From Bacteroidota bacterium (lineage in GTDB: Bacteria; Bacteroidota; Bacteroidia; Chitinophagales; Saprospiraceae), in NCBI GenBank assembly GCA_018969455.1, contig JAGWYI010000002.1, positions 1 to 38,624 of the forward strand: a DNA stretch of 38,624 nt, given 5' to 3'. The first letter of the stretch is position 1. The number at the start of each line of letters is the position of its first letter. The notes beneath the pieces were generated by a model that was not told the DNA's origin, ran no database searches, and was given only the letters and a program-made list of their open reading frames with translations. Below are positions 1 through 9,017 of the stretch, in pieces. Position numbers and translations under genes: made by a program.

Positions 1-174
1 GAAACCCTTGCAAAAGCCTTGCACGATGCGCCGGAACGCATGCAAACCGGCCCCGCCATACGCGGCGATGTTGAAACCATCAACCGACACTTGCATTTGC
101 TGGAAAAACATCCAGCCTGGCGCGAATTATACCTCGGACTCACCCACAGCATCAACCGCGACTTGCAGCTCTGA
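1..174 (+). CDS. C-terminal end of a DUF2520/Rossmann-like (F420-dependent NADP oxidoreductase-like) protein, partial at window edge
   Basis: Frame 1 is open from base 1 to TGA at 172-174: ETLAKALHDAPERMQTGPAIRGDVETINRHLHLLEKHPAWRELYLGLTHSINRDLQL*. The GPAxRGD..T...H...L motif resembles DUF2520 C-termini. It is not in the ORF track because it lacks a start. Confidence 0.6.
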   Translation, partial: ETLAKALHDAPERMQTGPAIRGDVETINRHLHLLEKHPAWRELYLGLTHSINRDLQL

Positions 175-209
175 TTTGCAGGCTTTTGATTTTTGTATGT
201 TACCTTTGC
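175..209 (+). promoter_or_regulatory. Candidate Bacteroidetes-type promoter for purK (TTTG - 22 nt - TAccTTTGc)
   Basis: TTTG at 175-178 and TACCTTTGC at 201-209 fit the TTG/TAnnTTTG consensus. The in-frame ATG at 214 follows immediately. Confidence 0.45.
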
Positions 210-213
210 CCGC

Positions 214-1362
214 ATGTTCAACACCAATCAGAAAATCGGCATTTTGGGTGGCGGTCAACTCGGAAAAATGTTGTGCCTCGCCGCTGCCAATTTCGACTTT
301 AAAACTTATGTTCTCGACGCCAAATCCGATTATCCGGCAGCCAGCGTTTGTACCGCTTTTTCAGAAGGCGATTTTAAAAATTTTGACCACGTATGGGAAT
401 TCGGTCAGGATAAAGACCTGATTACCATCGAAATAGAACATGTAAATACCGAAGCCTTGCACGCGCTCGAGCAGGCAGGCAAAACCGTACACCCCTCCCC
501 GCGTGCACTCGATCTCATTAAAGACAAAGGCCTGCAAAAGCTGTTTTATCGGGAAAACAACATCCCAACTGCCGAGTTCGAACTGTTTGACGATGAAAAA
601 GCATTAAAGGAAGCCGTAAATTCCGGCCGTTGGTCACTTCCCTTGGTACAAAAAACACGCACCGCCGGTTACGATGGAAAAGGGGTGGTTATTTTGCGCA
701 ATCTGGCCGATTTAACTGAAAAAATACTGCCCGGCCCCTGTCTGGCAGAAAAATTGGCGCCCATCCAAACCGAAATTGCCGTAATTGCCGCGCGCAATGC
801 CAACGACGAGGTAAGCCTTTTTCCCGCCGTAGAAATGGCGTTCCATCCCGAGGCCAATTTGGTTGAATGGCTTATTTGTCCGGCACGCATTGCGCCCCTT
901 GTAACAGCCGAGGCCGAAGCACTCGCCGAACGGGTTATCCGCACTTTTGATGTGTGCGGCCTCCTGGCTGTGGAAATGTTTCTCACCACCGATGGCCAAT
1001 TGCTGATAAATGAGGTTGCGCCACGCCCGCACAACAGCGGCCACCATACCATCAACAGTGCTGTTACAAGCCAGTTTGAACAACATTTACGGGCTATTTG
1101 CAATCTTCCCCTGGGAAATACCGAACAAATCATGCCTGCCGTGATGCTCAATGTATTGGGTGAGCCTGCCTACAAGGGGCCGGTTCGATACGAAGGCGTT
1201 GACGCTTGTTTGGCATTGCCCGGCGTACACCTGCACTTGTACAGCAAAGCCCACACTGCCCCTTTCCGAAAAATGGGACATGTCACCGTCACTGCATCCA
1301 ATTTGAAAACCGCGCTGGAAAACGCGCAATTTGTCAAAAACACCTTAAAAGTTACATCCTGA
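214..1362 (+). CDS. purK: 5-(carboxyamino)imidazole ribonucleotide synthase
   Basis: ATP-grasp protein MFNTNQKIGILGGGQLGKML...KTRTAGYDGKGV...NEVAPRPHNSGHHT. Start placed at 214 rather than 193 because GILGGGQLG should lie near the N-terminus. Confidence 0.95.
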   Translation: MFNTNQKIGILGGGQLGKMLCLAAANFDFKTYVLDAKSDYPAASVCTAFSEGDFKNFDHVWEFGQDKDLITIEIEHVNTEALHALEQAGKTVHPSPRALDLIKDKGLQKLFYRENNIPTAEFELFDDEKALKEAVNSGRWSLPLVQKTRTAGYDGKGVVILRNLADLTEKILPGPCLAEKLAPIQTEIAVIAARNANDEVSLFPAVEMAFHPEANLVEWLICPARIAPLVTAEAEALAERVIRTFDVCGLLAVEMFLTTDGQLLINEVAPRPHNSGHHTINSAVTSQFEQHLRAICNLPLGNTEQIMPAVMLNVLGEPAYKGPVRYEGVDACLALPGVHLHLYSKAHTAPFRKMGHVTVTASNLKTALENAQFVKNTLKVTS

Positions 1363-1848
1363 ATGGTTGCCATCATTATGGGTTCCGATTCCGATCTGCC
1401 AGTTATGCAAAAAGCGGCAGATATTCTACAGCATTTGGCTGTACCTTTTGAAATGACCATCGTTTCGGCGCATCGAACCCCCGCGCGTTTGTTCGATTTT
1501 GCCCAAAATGCACATACCCGGGGCATTGAAGTTGTAATTGCAGGCGCAGGCGGCGCTGCACATTTGCCTGGTATGGTCGCGGCCATTTCTCCCCTGCCTG
1601 TAATCGGCGTGCCCGTAAAATCGTCCAATTCCATAGACGGTTGGGACAGCATTTTATCCATCCTGCAAATGCCAGAGGGGGTACCTGTAGCCACAGTGGC
1701 CCTCAATGCAGCCCGCAATGCGGGTATTTTGGCTGCACAAATGCTCAGTTTAAAAGATCCCAATCTTCAGGAACGCATTGTGGAATACAAAAAACTGATG
1801 GAATCCACCGTTTTGGAAAAAGCCCAAAAAATGGAGGACCAACGCTAG
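1363..1848 (+). CDS. purE: 5-(carboxyamino)imidazole ribonucleotide mutase
   Basis: VAIIMGSDSDLPVMQKAADIL...VSAHRTPARLFDF...IAGAGGAAHLPGMVA is the typical PurE motif set. ATG directly follows the purK stop. Confidence 0.96.
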   Translation: MVAIIMGSDSDLPVMQKAADILQHLAVPFEMTIVSAHRTPARLFDFAQNAHTRGIEVVIAGAGGAAHLPGMVAAISPLPVIGVPVKSSNSIDGWDSILSILQMPEGVPVATVALNAARNAGILAAQMLSLKDPNLQERIVEYKKLMESTVLEKAQKMEDQR

Positions 1849-1904
1849 CACTTTTTAAGAAAAACCGGAGTATCCCGGCATAACTTTCAATACATCAACC
1901 CTTT

Positions 1905-2657
1905 ATGACTTCCAAACTAACAAAAATTGCCTTCCTTGCACTTTTATTCTGCGCGTTTTTGAACGCCCAAATGCAGGCGCAAACCAGCAACAAAAAAGTT
2001 GCCCTCACTACTTTTTTTGTGCGTCGCCAAATCGACATGTCGGAATTGTCGGTTCAGGCACAAAAAGGGGCCGAGATGTTGAAAACCGTGAAAGACTCGG
2101 CTTTCAATCTTGAACCCATGTTGAACGATTTTAAAAAGGTATTTTTCGAGGATTATGCCAAAAATTTCAACTTCATGCTGATGCCCGAAACCAGCGTGCT
2201 GGACAATCCGGATTACAAAGCTTATGCCGAGCCTGTATACGACGATGCCGTGCATCCGGTAGTTCCTCCGGGCTACAAGGTGATGTTTCCCGGGTTTTTC
2301 CTGCAAAAGAAAGAAGACCGTGCCCAAAACGAGATGCTCAAAATATTCCCGGATGCCGATGGCGTCATGTTTGTGTTTATGAGTTACGGATTTTTTGTCA
2401 AGGCAGCCATCGGCGGCACGGGCGCTGCCGGAATACGGGCATACTGCCACATTTGGCTGTACAACAAAGAAGGAAAAGTTGTTTTTAAAGTAAATGAGGG
2501 CGCCACATCCAAAGGCTCTGTTGGTTTGGTTGGCGGCATTCCTGTGATGGGCGTGGATAAAGTTTTGCCATTGTGCAAAGATGCAACCACCCGCTTGCTG
2601 GAGGATTTAAAAGATCGCTTGCCCAAAATGCTGAAAAAGGCGGGCGAAAAACTGTAA
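1905..2657 (+). CDS. Hypothetical secreted protein (signal peptide)
   Basis: 250-aa ORF with a hydrophobic N-terminus (KIAFLALLFCAFLNAQMQAQT). No family recognised. Confidence 0.7.
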   Translation: MTSKLTKIAFLALLFCAFLNAQMQAQTSNKKVALTTFFVRRQIDMSELSVQAQKGAEMLKTVKDSAFNLEPMLNDFKKVFFEDYAKNFNFMLMPETSVLDNPDYKAYAEPVYDDAVHPVVPPGYKVMFPGFFLQKKEDRAQNEMLKIFPDADGVMFVFMSYGFFVKAAIGGTGAAGIRAYCHIWLYNKEGKVVFKVNEGATSKGSVGLVGGIPVMGVDKVLPLCKDATTRLLEDLKDRLPKMLKKAGEKL

Positions 2658-2678
2658 GAAACTGTTTACCTCATTTTG

Positions 2679-2710
2679 GAGCCTGTAAAAATGCCTATTT
2701 TTACAGGCTC
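2679..2710. terminator. Bidirectional hairpin terminator between convergent genes
   Basis: Perfect 14-bp stem GAGCCTGTAAAAAT/ATTTTTACAGGCTC, loop GCCT. Confidence 0.8.
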
Positions 2711-2724
2711 TCTCCTATTAAGCC

Positions 2725-3447
2725 TTATCGCCCGTGTACCCCGCCAGATCCCGAAATATCTATTTTGGTTGTCGGCTTGCCGCCGTATGAAATTTGGCCG
2801 CTTCCGCTAACGCTGGCATCCAGGTATTTGTTTACCGTTCCACAATCCAGGAACCCGGATCCCGATACACTTGCTGCACTGGAATCAGAACGCAGGTTTT
2901 GGCCTTCTATCTGTCCGCTGCCACTGATAGAAGCATCCAACGAATTGGCTTCTCCCCCTACAACGATGGATCCACTGCCGCTGATAACCGCATCCAAAAC
3001 CCCACAATTTAAGTTCTTCACTTGAATGTTTCCGGAGCCGCCGAGGTTGAGGGCTAATTTTGCAGCTTTAATAGAATCTTCCGAGGTAATGTTGCCACTT
3101 CCTTGCAGGGAAAGCAAATCCAGACTGGGCGCCCAAACCTTTACTTCCACACCTTGAGAATTCATCACATTGGTGTCAAAAAAAAGGCTGAGTTCTCCGT
3201 TCGAAACTTCCGTTTTAAGGTGTGGCAGCAAATTTTCCTGAGCCTGAACCTCTACTTTAAAAACATCGGAAACAAAGAACTGGACATTTCCGGCCAGGTT
3301 GGCCTCCAGGGCGTGAAAGCGGGGCACTTCCCGGATCTCCGTTTTAATGGGCCCTTTCCCGGATAGGCCGAAAAATGAAAAAGAAAGGAAGCGTTTGCCC
3401 AGAACAAAAATTCCCACAAGGAGCATGAAAAGCAGCAGGTAGCGCAT
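2725..3447 (-). CDS. Head GIN domain-containing (DUF2807) protein
   Basis: N-terminal hydrophobic segment, then FHALEANLAGNVQFFVSD..VEVQAQENLLPHLKTEVSNGELSL and repeated SGSG turns typical of DUF2807 beta-solenoids. Confidence 0.85.
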   Translation of the reverse strand: MRYLLLFMLLVGIFVLGKRFLSFSFFGLSGKGPIKTEIREVPRFHALEANLAGNVQFFVSDVFKVEVQAQENLLPHLKTEVSNGELSLFFDTNVMNSQGVEVKVWAPSLDLLSLQGSGNITSEDSIKAAKLALNLGGSGNIQVKNLNCGVLDAVISGSGSIVVGGEANSLDASISGSGQIEGQNLRSDSSAASVSGSGFLDCGTVNKYLDASVSGSGQISYGGKPTTKIDISGSGGVHGR

Positions 3448-3640
3448 GATTTATCGTTTATTTGTTGTTTCAAAAATGCGATTTTTTTTAAAATATCCGG
3501 CACGCTGCCTATTTTTGTGTTTGTCATTCGACATAACTCATTGAAAAACAGCGCCTAGTTTGATTGCACATGCAGCCAGCGCGGCCGCATGTTTATTCCC
3601 TAAGACACCTTGTTGGTGCTTCAGGTTACAATATAGACAC

Positions 3641-4018
3641 ATGAAATCAATTTTTCCCACTTGTTTTTTGCTTGTATTCATCGCATGGATGCAGGCGGGT
3701 TTCGTTCAAGCTCCGGTAGTATCCTGGAAAACCGAAACAGACCACAATTTTGGGCAGGTAAGGCAGGGATATCCTGTAAAATTTACTTTTCAGTTTACCA
3801 ACATAACCCAGGAGCCGGTGTTGTTGCAAACCGTACGTACAACCTGTGGGTGCACGGCAGCCAAATGGCCGGAATCGGCCATCCTGCCCGGGGAAACCGG
3901 AGATATCCTGATTGAATACGATACTTATAAAAGCGGCGATTTTGAAAAGAAAATACGGGTTTTCTTTGACAAGCAACGAAAACCGGAAATTTTATGGATA
4001 AGGGGCAGCGTGGATTAA
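3641..4018 (+). CDS. DUF1573 domain-containing protein
   Basis: HNFGQVRQGYPVKFTFQFTNITQEPVLLQTVRTTCGCTAAKWPESAILPGETGDILIEYDT matches the DUF1573 pattern. Start moved to 3641 (signal peptide MKSIFPTCFLLVFIAWMQA). Confidence 0.85.
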   Translation: MKSIFPTCFLLVFIAWMQAGFVQAPVVSWKTETDHNFGQVRQGYPVKFTFQFTNITQEPVLLQTVRTTCGCTAAKWPESAILPGETGDILIEYDTYKSGDFEKKIRVFFDKQRKPEILWIRGSVD

Positions 4019-4022
4019 ACGC

Positions 4023-4706
4023 TTATTCGCTTTTAGAATTCAAACTTGAAAATACCAGGGCTTGCATAAAAGACTTCACGTTGTCAACCTGCTGATCGGC
4101 ATGGAAATCGGTCAAACGCGGCAAATGATGCATAAAATAGGTCTGTAAATGAGCCATTTCCATCAGTGTACTGGCCAGGGAACGCGGATAAGGGTAGCTC
4201 GGGTTGTATTCGATAAAAAGTTCGGCAATGCGGCCGCAGAGGTCCTTGTAGGGCTTAAACAATTGAACCTGATTGATTTGATTCACCTCACGGGTAAGGT
4301 AGGTTTTGTTGCTTTCGGCAATCACAATTTGGTAAAGGGCTTTTTTGTCGAGCCCCGAATTATCAAGGTCCTCTGGCAGTTCCTCCACCAGCAACTCAAT
4401 CACCTTTTGGATTTTCTGTTCAGTGTCGTTCAGATTTTGGAGGTAAAAGACCACCAGATATTCCAGAAAATTCCAATAAAAGCTTAAGATATACAATAAA
4501 AGCCGGTGTTTGTTTTCAAAATACCGGTAAATGCTTGCTTCGGTGGTATGAATTTCGTCGGCAAGTTTTTTGAAAGTAAAATGCTCATAGCCCAGTTTAT
4601 GCATCAAAACCAGTCCTTGGCGTACAATATTTCTTCCAAGTGGGGTGTCTTCAGGGTCCCGTAAAGCGAGCCGATCGTTTGGTGTGATTTTTATTTGAAA
4701 TTGCAT
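4023..4706 (-). CDS. TetR/AcrR family transcriptional regulator
   Basis: N-terminal HTH FTFKKLADEIHTTEASIYRYFENKHRLLLYILSFYW is typical TetR. Confidence 0.9.
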   Translation of the reverse strand: MQFQIKITPNDRLALRDPEDTPLGRNIVRQGLVLMHKLGYEHFTFKKLADEIHTTEASIYRYFENKHRLLLYILSFYWNFLEYLVVFYLQNLNDTEQKIQKVIELLVEELPEDLDNSGLDKKALYQIVIAESNKTYLTREVNQINQVQLFKPYKDLCGRIAELFIEYNPSYPYPRSLASTLMEMAHLQTYFMHHLPRLTDFHADQQVDNVKSFMQALVFSSLNSKSE

Positions 4707-5030
4707 GTGGGAGATTGCTTTAAAAATGCAAAATTAAAAATTTAAGCAAAATTGGTGTTAGAACATTTGGTTTCACAACTTTTTTTGAGCAGTTTTTTAA
4801 ATAACCGAAGGCGAACGGGAATTCACCGATAAAAACGGCCCGCTTATCTAAATTGAACAAAAAAAGGGTACTTTCAGAAATCATTTATGGTTTGTACTTC
4901 GTTATATACACAACATAAAATAAAGTTTTGTAAGTTTGTCGGTAACACGATGCTTCATCACTGAAAAGCCCATTGTTCCAACGATTCTTGAAAGAAATTT
5001 CAAGTTTTATTGTTTAAGTAATAATCTCCC

Positions 5031-5354
5031 ATGTTTATGATCCAACACAATTCCTTGCCCGATCTTTTACAATCCATGGCCCAGAAGGGCTACCAATTTG
5101 CCGATGCGCATGTTGCAGCCATGCCTCCGGAATCGATTCAATCGGACGATTGGCGGCTCGATTCAGTTCAACAGGTATATCAAGACCCCAAAAAACAAGT
5201 AAAAGCGCTCGTAATTGCAGTTTCGAGCGAAAAACGGCGTATGAAGCTGGTATTCGTAGAAGTAAGTTCTCCGCAAGAAGCATTCAATCCAATGCATTTA
5301 TTGCGTCGGCTTTTTCCACTGCAACATCCCAAGCGCCAAATTGTGCATCTTTAA
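5031..5354 (+). CDS. Hypothetical protein, 107 aa
   Basis: Stand-alone ORF preceded by an AT-rich intergenic region and followed by a hairpin overlapping its stop codon. Confidence 0.55.
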   Translation: MFMIQHNSLPDLLQSMAQKGYQFADAHVAAMPPESIQSDDWRLDSVQQVYQDPKKQVKALVIAVSSEKRRMKLVFVEVSSPQEAFNPMHLLRRLFPLQHPKRQIVHL

Positions 5355-5374
5355 AAACGGATTTAAAGATGCAC
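5343..5374. terminator. Hairpin between convergent genes (terminator candidate)
   Basis: Perfect 13-bp stem GTGCATCTTTAAA/TTTAAAGATGCAC with loop AACGGA. The stop codon of the upstream ORF lies inside the left arm. Confidence 0.55.
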
Positions 5375-5394
5375 CCTACCCGATTCTGGAAAAA

Positions 5395-5805
5395 TCAGTC
5401 CTGTTCCCGGTAATCCATTGGATCCACATGGTCGAAATGGTGTCTGAGGCTCTGCAGGCCCTTGGTATTTTGTGCATCCAGGGTGAGGTCGTCGGTTACA
5501 CTTGTTTCAAGCCAGGTATTTCCTGATTTGCGAAAAACCTGCACGTGCAAACCGAAGGCTTCTTCAAACAACCGTTCTACCTGCCAGGTTGGCATATCGT
5601 CTTCGATGTACAGGTTTCCGGAATGCGGATTTTTTTCAATTTGAATCAGTTTCTGGCTGGGGTCGTTGATCATAAACTTGGCGGGACTTCCCTTGTAGGC
5701 TTCGTGTTTTTTGGTAAAAAACCGCAAACTTAGGGCGGGAAATTGTTGGCTGAATTCGCGTTGTACTTCAGCAATGGTGCGTTCAATATTCAAATCAATT
5801 TTCAT
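5395..5805 (-). CDS. Conserved-looking hypothetical protein (~136 aa)
   Basis: Well-formed ORF; likely start MKIDLNIERTIAEVQREFSQQFPALSLRFF at 5805 rather than 5835. No named domain recognised. Confidence 0.6.
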   Translation of the reverse strand: MKIDLNIERTIAEVQREFSQQFPALSLRFFTKKHEAYKGSPAKFMINDPSQKLIQIEKNPHSGNLYIEDDMPTWQVERLFEEAFGLHVQVFRKSGNTWLETSVTDDLTLDAQNTKGLQSLRHHFDHVDPMDYREQD

Positions 5806-6051
5806 GGCAGCAGTGTTTAAGGTTAAAATGTCCAAATCGCCATCATTCCCAAAAAAGCTTGAATTTCGAAATGAAATTTGGGAAATAGACTAAAGTGTAG
5901 TCAGAACACCACACAAAACTGCTGTTTTGCCAATACAATAATTATGAGTCGAATCAGCACCCGCGTTGATTTATGTCAGCCTAGTCAATAGTCAACAGCG
6001 AGGATACACGGAAAATGCAGGAAATTGGGATTTTAAAGGCTTTTTGGCACT

Positions 6052-6918
6052 TTACGCTTCGTTTAAGGCGGTAATAAAGCATTTGGGATAAGATTTCCTG
6101 GCAACCTGTTTTTGTTGTGCTTCAGCGCTTTTACGGTCGGGATAGGGGCCCAAAATGAGGCGATAACTGGAGGGATTGCCATCAGCATCTTTTTGCACAC
6201 GCACCAGTACTTTTCCGGGCCAAATTTTTTCAAGTTTGGCAACTTCAGGCAGTACATTTTGCGCATCATTAAGGGTTCCAACCTGAATTCCAAAACCGGT
6301 TTTACCCGCTTTCTTCATCTGAATTTTAAACAATTCTGAACTTCCGGCGCTTGCCTGACGCGGAGTATGTGCCACGCCGGGTTTGTTTTCATTGATAGAA
6401 GCGATGGTGGCCGGGCGTGGATCTGTGGGCGAATAATCAACCGAACGTGCTTTGGAAGTTTGGGGAATCAGCAAACGCGTGGAGCCGTTGGCCCCCGTTT
6501 CAGTAGAATAGCGCACCGGTTCCGGATCGCGAATCTCCTCGGTGCTGGTAGCAATAACTTCAATTTTTACATCTGCAACCCCTGCCTTGATCAAATTTAT
6601 TTCGGTCGCAGCGGCACGGGAAAGGTCTACAATAAACCCGGCTTTGTATGGGCCACGATCGTTTACAGTTACGATAACTGCCAATTGATTGTCCAAACGC
6701 GTTACCCGCAGTTTCGTTCCGTAAGGCAGGGTTTTGTGTGCGCAGGTAAACGCATTTTTGTCGTATTTTGCACCACTTGCGGTTTTTCTACCATGTAAAG
6801 CATCCGAATAGTATGCAGCCTTTCCATATTCTTCAAATGAAGTGTGGGCAAAGGCTGGAAACAACATAAAACTCAGAAAAACAGAGCACAAAATTTGCAC
6901 AAAAACGAGTTGGCGCAT
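6052..6918 (-). CDS. rlpA: RlpA-family septal ring lytic transglycosylase with C-terminal SPOR domain
   Basis: GKAAYYSDALHGRKTASGAKYDKNAFTCAHKTLPYGTKLRVTRLDNQLAVIVTVNDRGPYKAGFIVDLSRAAA is the RlpA double-psi barrel. C-terminal FGIQVGTLNDAQNVLPEV...LILGPYPDRKSAEAQQ is SPOR-like. Confidence 0.9.
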   Translation of the reverse strand: MRQLVFVQILCSVFLSFMLFPAFAHTSFEEYGKAAYYSDALHGRKTASGAKYDKNAFTCAHKTLPYGTKLRVTRLDNQLAVIVTVNDRGPYKAGFIVDLSRAAATEINLIKAGVADVKIEVIATSTEEIRDPEPVRYSTETGANGSTRLLIPQTSKARSVDYSPTDPRPATIASINENKPGVAHTPRQASAGSSELFKIQMKKAGKTGFGIQVGTLNDAQNVLPEVAKLEKIWPGKVLVRVQKDADGNPSSYRLILGPYPDRKSAEAQQKQVARKSYPKCFITALNEA

Positions 6919-7111
6919 GGTACTTATTTTAGAAATGAACAATTATACATGCTGCAGCAAAACAGGCCGCAGATGAGAATAATCGTGGCAAATATACCAA
7001 GGTTTACCAAATTTAAAAGACCCTGAGGGATTGATCGGTCTGATTATTAAGGATTTATAAAAAGCGTAATACACAAAACATTGCCTGATTCAGCATTAAC
7101 ACCCATCATAA

Positions 7112-7954
7112 TCAGGTGGCCAGGCTCCATTGCTCCCATATTTTTATGGTTTCAATTGCAGCCTTCACATCGTGTACGCGCAGGATACGCGCACCTTGTT
7201 GCAAGGCCAGCATGTGGGCAGCAGTTGTGCCATTTAATGCATTTTCAGGATTCACATTCAGCACTTTACATATCATAGATTTTCTCGAAATGCCTACCAG
7301 GACGGGTTTGGCTGTAACTGTTTCAAAAACCGACAAATTCTTCAGCAGGGCATAATTGTGCGCTATGGTTTTGCCAAAGCCAAACCCGGGATCCAGGAGA
7401 ATGTCGTTGATGCCCAAAGTGTGCAGTTTTTTTATTTCATCTATAAAAAAATCAAGCACTTCGGTTACAATATCCTGATAATGGGGATCTAATTGCATAT
7501 TTTGAGGTTGCCCCTGCATATGCATCAGAATATAGGGCAGGTTTTTCTGCGGCAAGTTTTGCAACCATGGATACAGTGTGGAATCGAGTCGACCGGCAGA
7601 AATATCGTTCAGCATGGATACACCGGCATCCAGTGCAGCCTGGGCCACTTCAGCGCGCCAGGTGTCGACAGACAGGATGGCATCGGGGAAGTAGCGCCGC
7701 AAGCGGGCAATGACCGGCGCCGTGCGACGGATTTCCTCCTGGGTTTCTACGGTGCTTGCGCCCGGACGGGAAGAAGCTCCCCCCACATCGAGCAAGGTGG
7801 CGCCTGCCTCCAGCATTTCCTCGGCCTGCCGCAGGGCCTGATCGGGCGTTTCCAGCCAACCGCCATCATAAAACGAATCGGGCGTTAAATTCAGGATACC
7901 CATCACCCGAGGCCTGGACAAATCGAGCAATTGACCGCGGCAATTTAAAGTCAT
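7112..7954 (-). CDS. folP: Dihydropteroate synthase
   Basis: RVMGILNLTPDSFYDGG, LLDVGGASSRPGA, ILSVDTWRAEVA, ILLDPGFGFGKT and PVLVGISRKSMI are the DHPS signatures. Confidence 0.96.
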   Translation of the reverse strand: MTLNCRGQLLDLSRPRVMGILNLTPDSFYDGGWLETPDQALRQAEEMLEAGATLLDVGGASSRPGASTVETQEEIRRTAPVIARLRRYFPDAILSVDTWRAEVAQAALDAGVSMLNDISAGRLDSTLYPWLQNLPQKNLPYILMHMQGQPQNMQLDPHYQDIVTEVLDFFIDEIKKLHTLGINDILLDPGFGFGKTIAHNYALLKNLSVFETVTAKPVLVGISRKSMICKVLNVNPENALNGTTAAHMLALQQGARILRVHDVKAAIETIKIWEQWSLAT

Positions 7955-7960
7955 AATCCT

Positions 7961-9016
7961 TTATTTATCGTTCAAATTTCGAATCCAGTTTTTAACCAAT
8001 GCAATACCCTCCTTATGGGCCAGTTGGCGTCCCAGTTCAGGCATGCGAATACCCGGATCATCGCTTTCCATCCGGTAACACAATATGCTTTCCTGGGGTT
8101 TTCCGGGCACAATGGCATAGCGCAACTTACCGCTGCCGCGTCCGGCCGCTACCGGCGATTTATACACCCCCCATTTTTCTTTATCTGTCTGATTGTATTC
8201 CAAAAACAATCCGCTGGTACTGGCGGGGCCGTGTGGATTGTGGCAATGGGCGCAATTGGCATCGAGGTAGGCGCGCGCAGCAGCGTTCAATTCGCCCGAA
8301 AATTCAGCATAAGGGCTGAGCTGTGATAGTTTTGGCGCGTTTGATGCATCAAAATCGCCTGGAAGTTCCAGGATGTCGGATTTATGCCAGGATGCCAACT
8401 GGGATTCCGGGTTGCCAGCGCGTACCGTAATCCGGTTGAGTTGGCGGGCGGTGAGACCAATCGGGGTAAATACACCATCATACGAATGGCAACCTTTGCA
8501 TTGGTTCAGGTTGGGAACCTGGTAATTCAGTGCTTGTTTGTTTCCTTTTGCATCGATCCAGGAAACAGGAAGTTCAGCGCCGGCTATTTCCAGGTGTGCA
8601 TCGGTTTGGTCTTCATTCCACACATAAGTAAGGGCTTTCCAGCCCGTTTTTTCCCGCAAAAGCAGGCGTGTTTCGAGCAGTCGACGGCCTTTTTCGGGAT
8701 GGGAGGCGTCGTTATAATAAAAAAACTGCTTGATGAGTACGGCGCCAGGCGGTAATTCGAAGGCTACATTGGCTTGATATTGCATTTTAGTACCTTCCGG
8801 CAAATAAACGAAGCGCGCTTTTTCGGCATAGTCGCTAAACAGCGGCGCGTTCACTTCGTATGGAAAAACCTGCCGAGTCGGATTCAAATCGGCAAGCGGG
8901 CCGGTAAAAAAGCCGTATTCCGACAAATTGGCCTTGGGTGCGGGCGCAGAAGGCGCCGTTGCAAGGCAGGTCAGTAGGCCCAGAAAAAAAAAGACACGCA
9001 AATACATGGTCCTCAA
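7961..9016 (-). CDS. SO2930-type diheme c-type cytochrome
   Basis: LSEYGFFTGPLADLNPTRQVFPYEVNAPLFSDYAEKARFVYLPEG resembles TIGR03806. Two CxxCH motifs: CKGCH and CAHCH. Confidence 0.88.
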   Translation of the reverse strand: MRTMYLRVFFFLGLLTCLATAPSAPAPKANLSEYGFFTGPLADLNPTRQVFPYEVNAPLFSDYAEKARFVYLPEGTKMQYQANVAFELPPGAVLIKQFFYYNDASHPEKGRRLLETRLLLREKTGWKALTYVWNEDQTDAHLEIAGAELPVSWIDAKGNKQALNYQVPNLNQCKGCHSYDGVFTPIGLTARQLNRITVRAGNPESQLASWHKSDILELPGDFDASNAPKLSQLSPYAEFSGELNAAARAYLDANCAHCHNPHGPASTSGLFLEYNQTDKEKWGVYKSPVAAGRGSGKLRYAIVPGKPQESILCYRMESDDPGIRMPELGRQLAHKEGIALVKNWIRNLNDK

Positions 9017-9017
9017 A

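Noticed and set aside
669-1151. Minus-strand ORFs within purK
   Set aside because: Antisense to conserved purK; no family features.
4707-5030. TetR operator and promoter motifs
   Set aside because: GCAAAATT repeats and a TAAGTTTG box (4931-4938) are present, but no convincing inverted repeat or correctly spaced -33 element was found.
5836-6051. Small RNA or degenerate gene in the rlpA downstream spacer
   Set aside because: No stable hairpin plus promoter combination and no recognisable remnant by eye.
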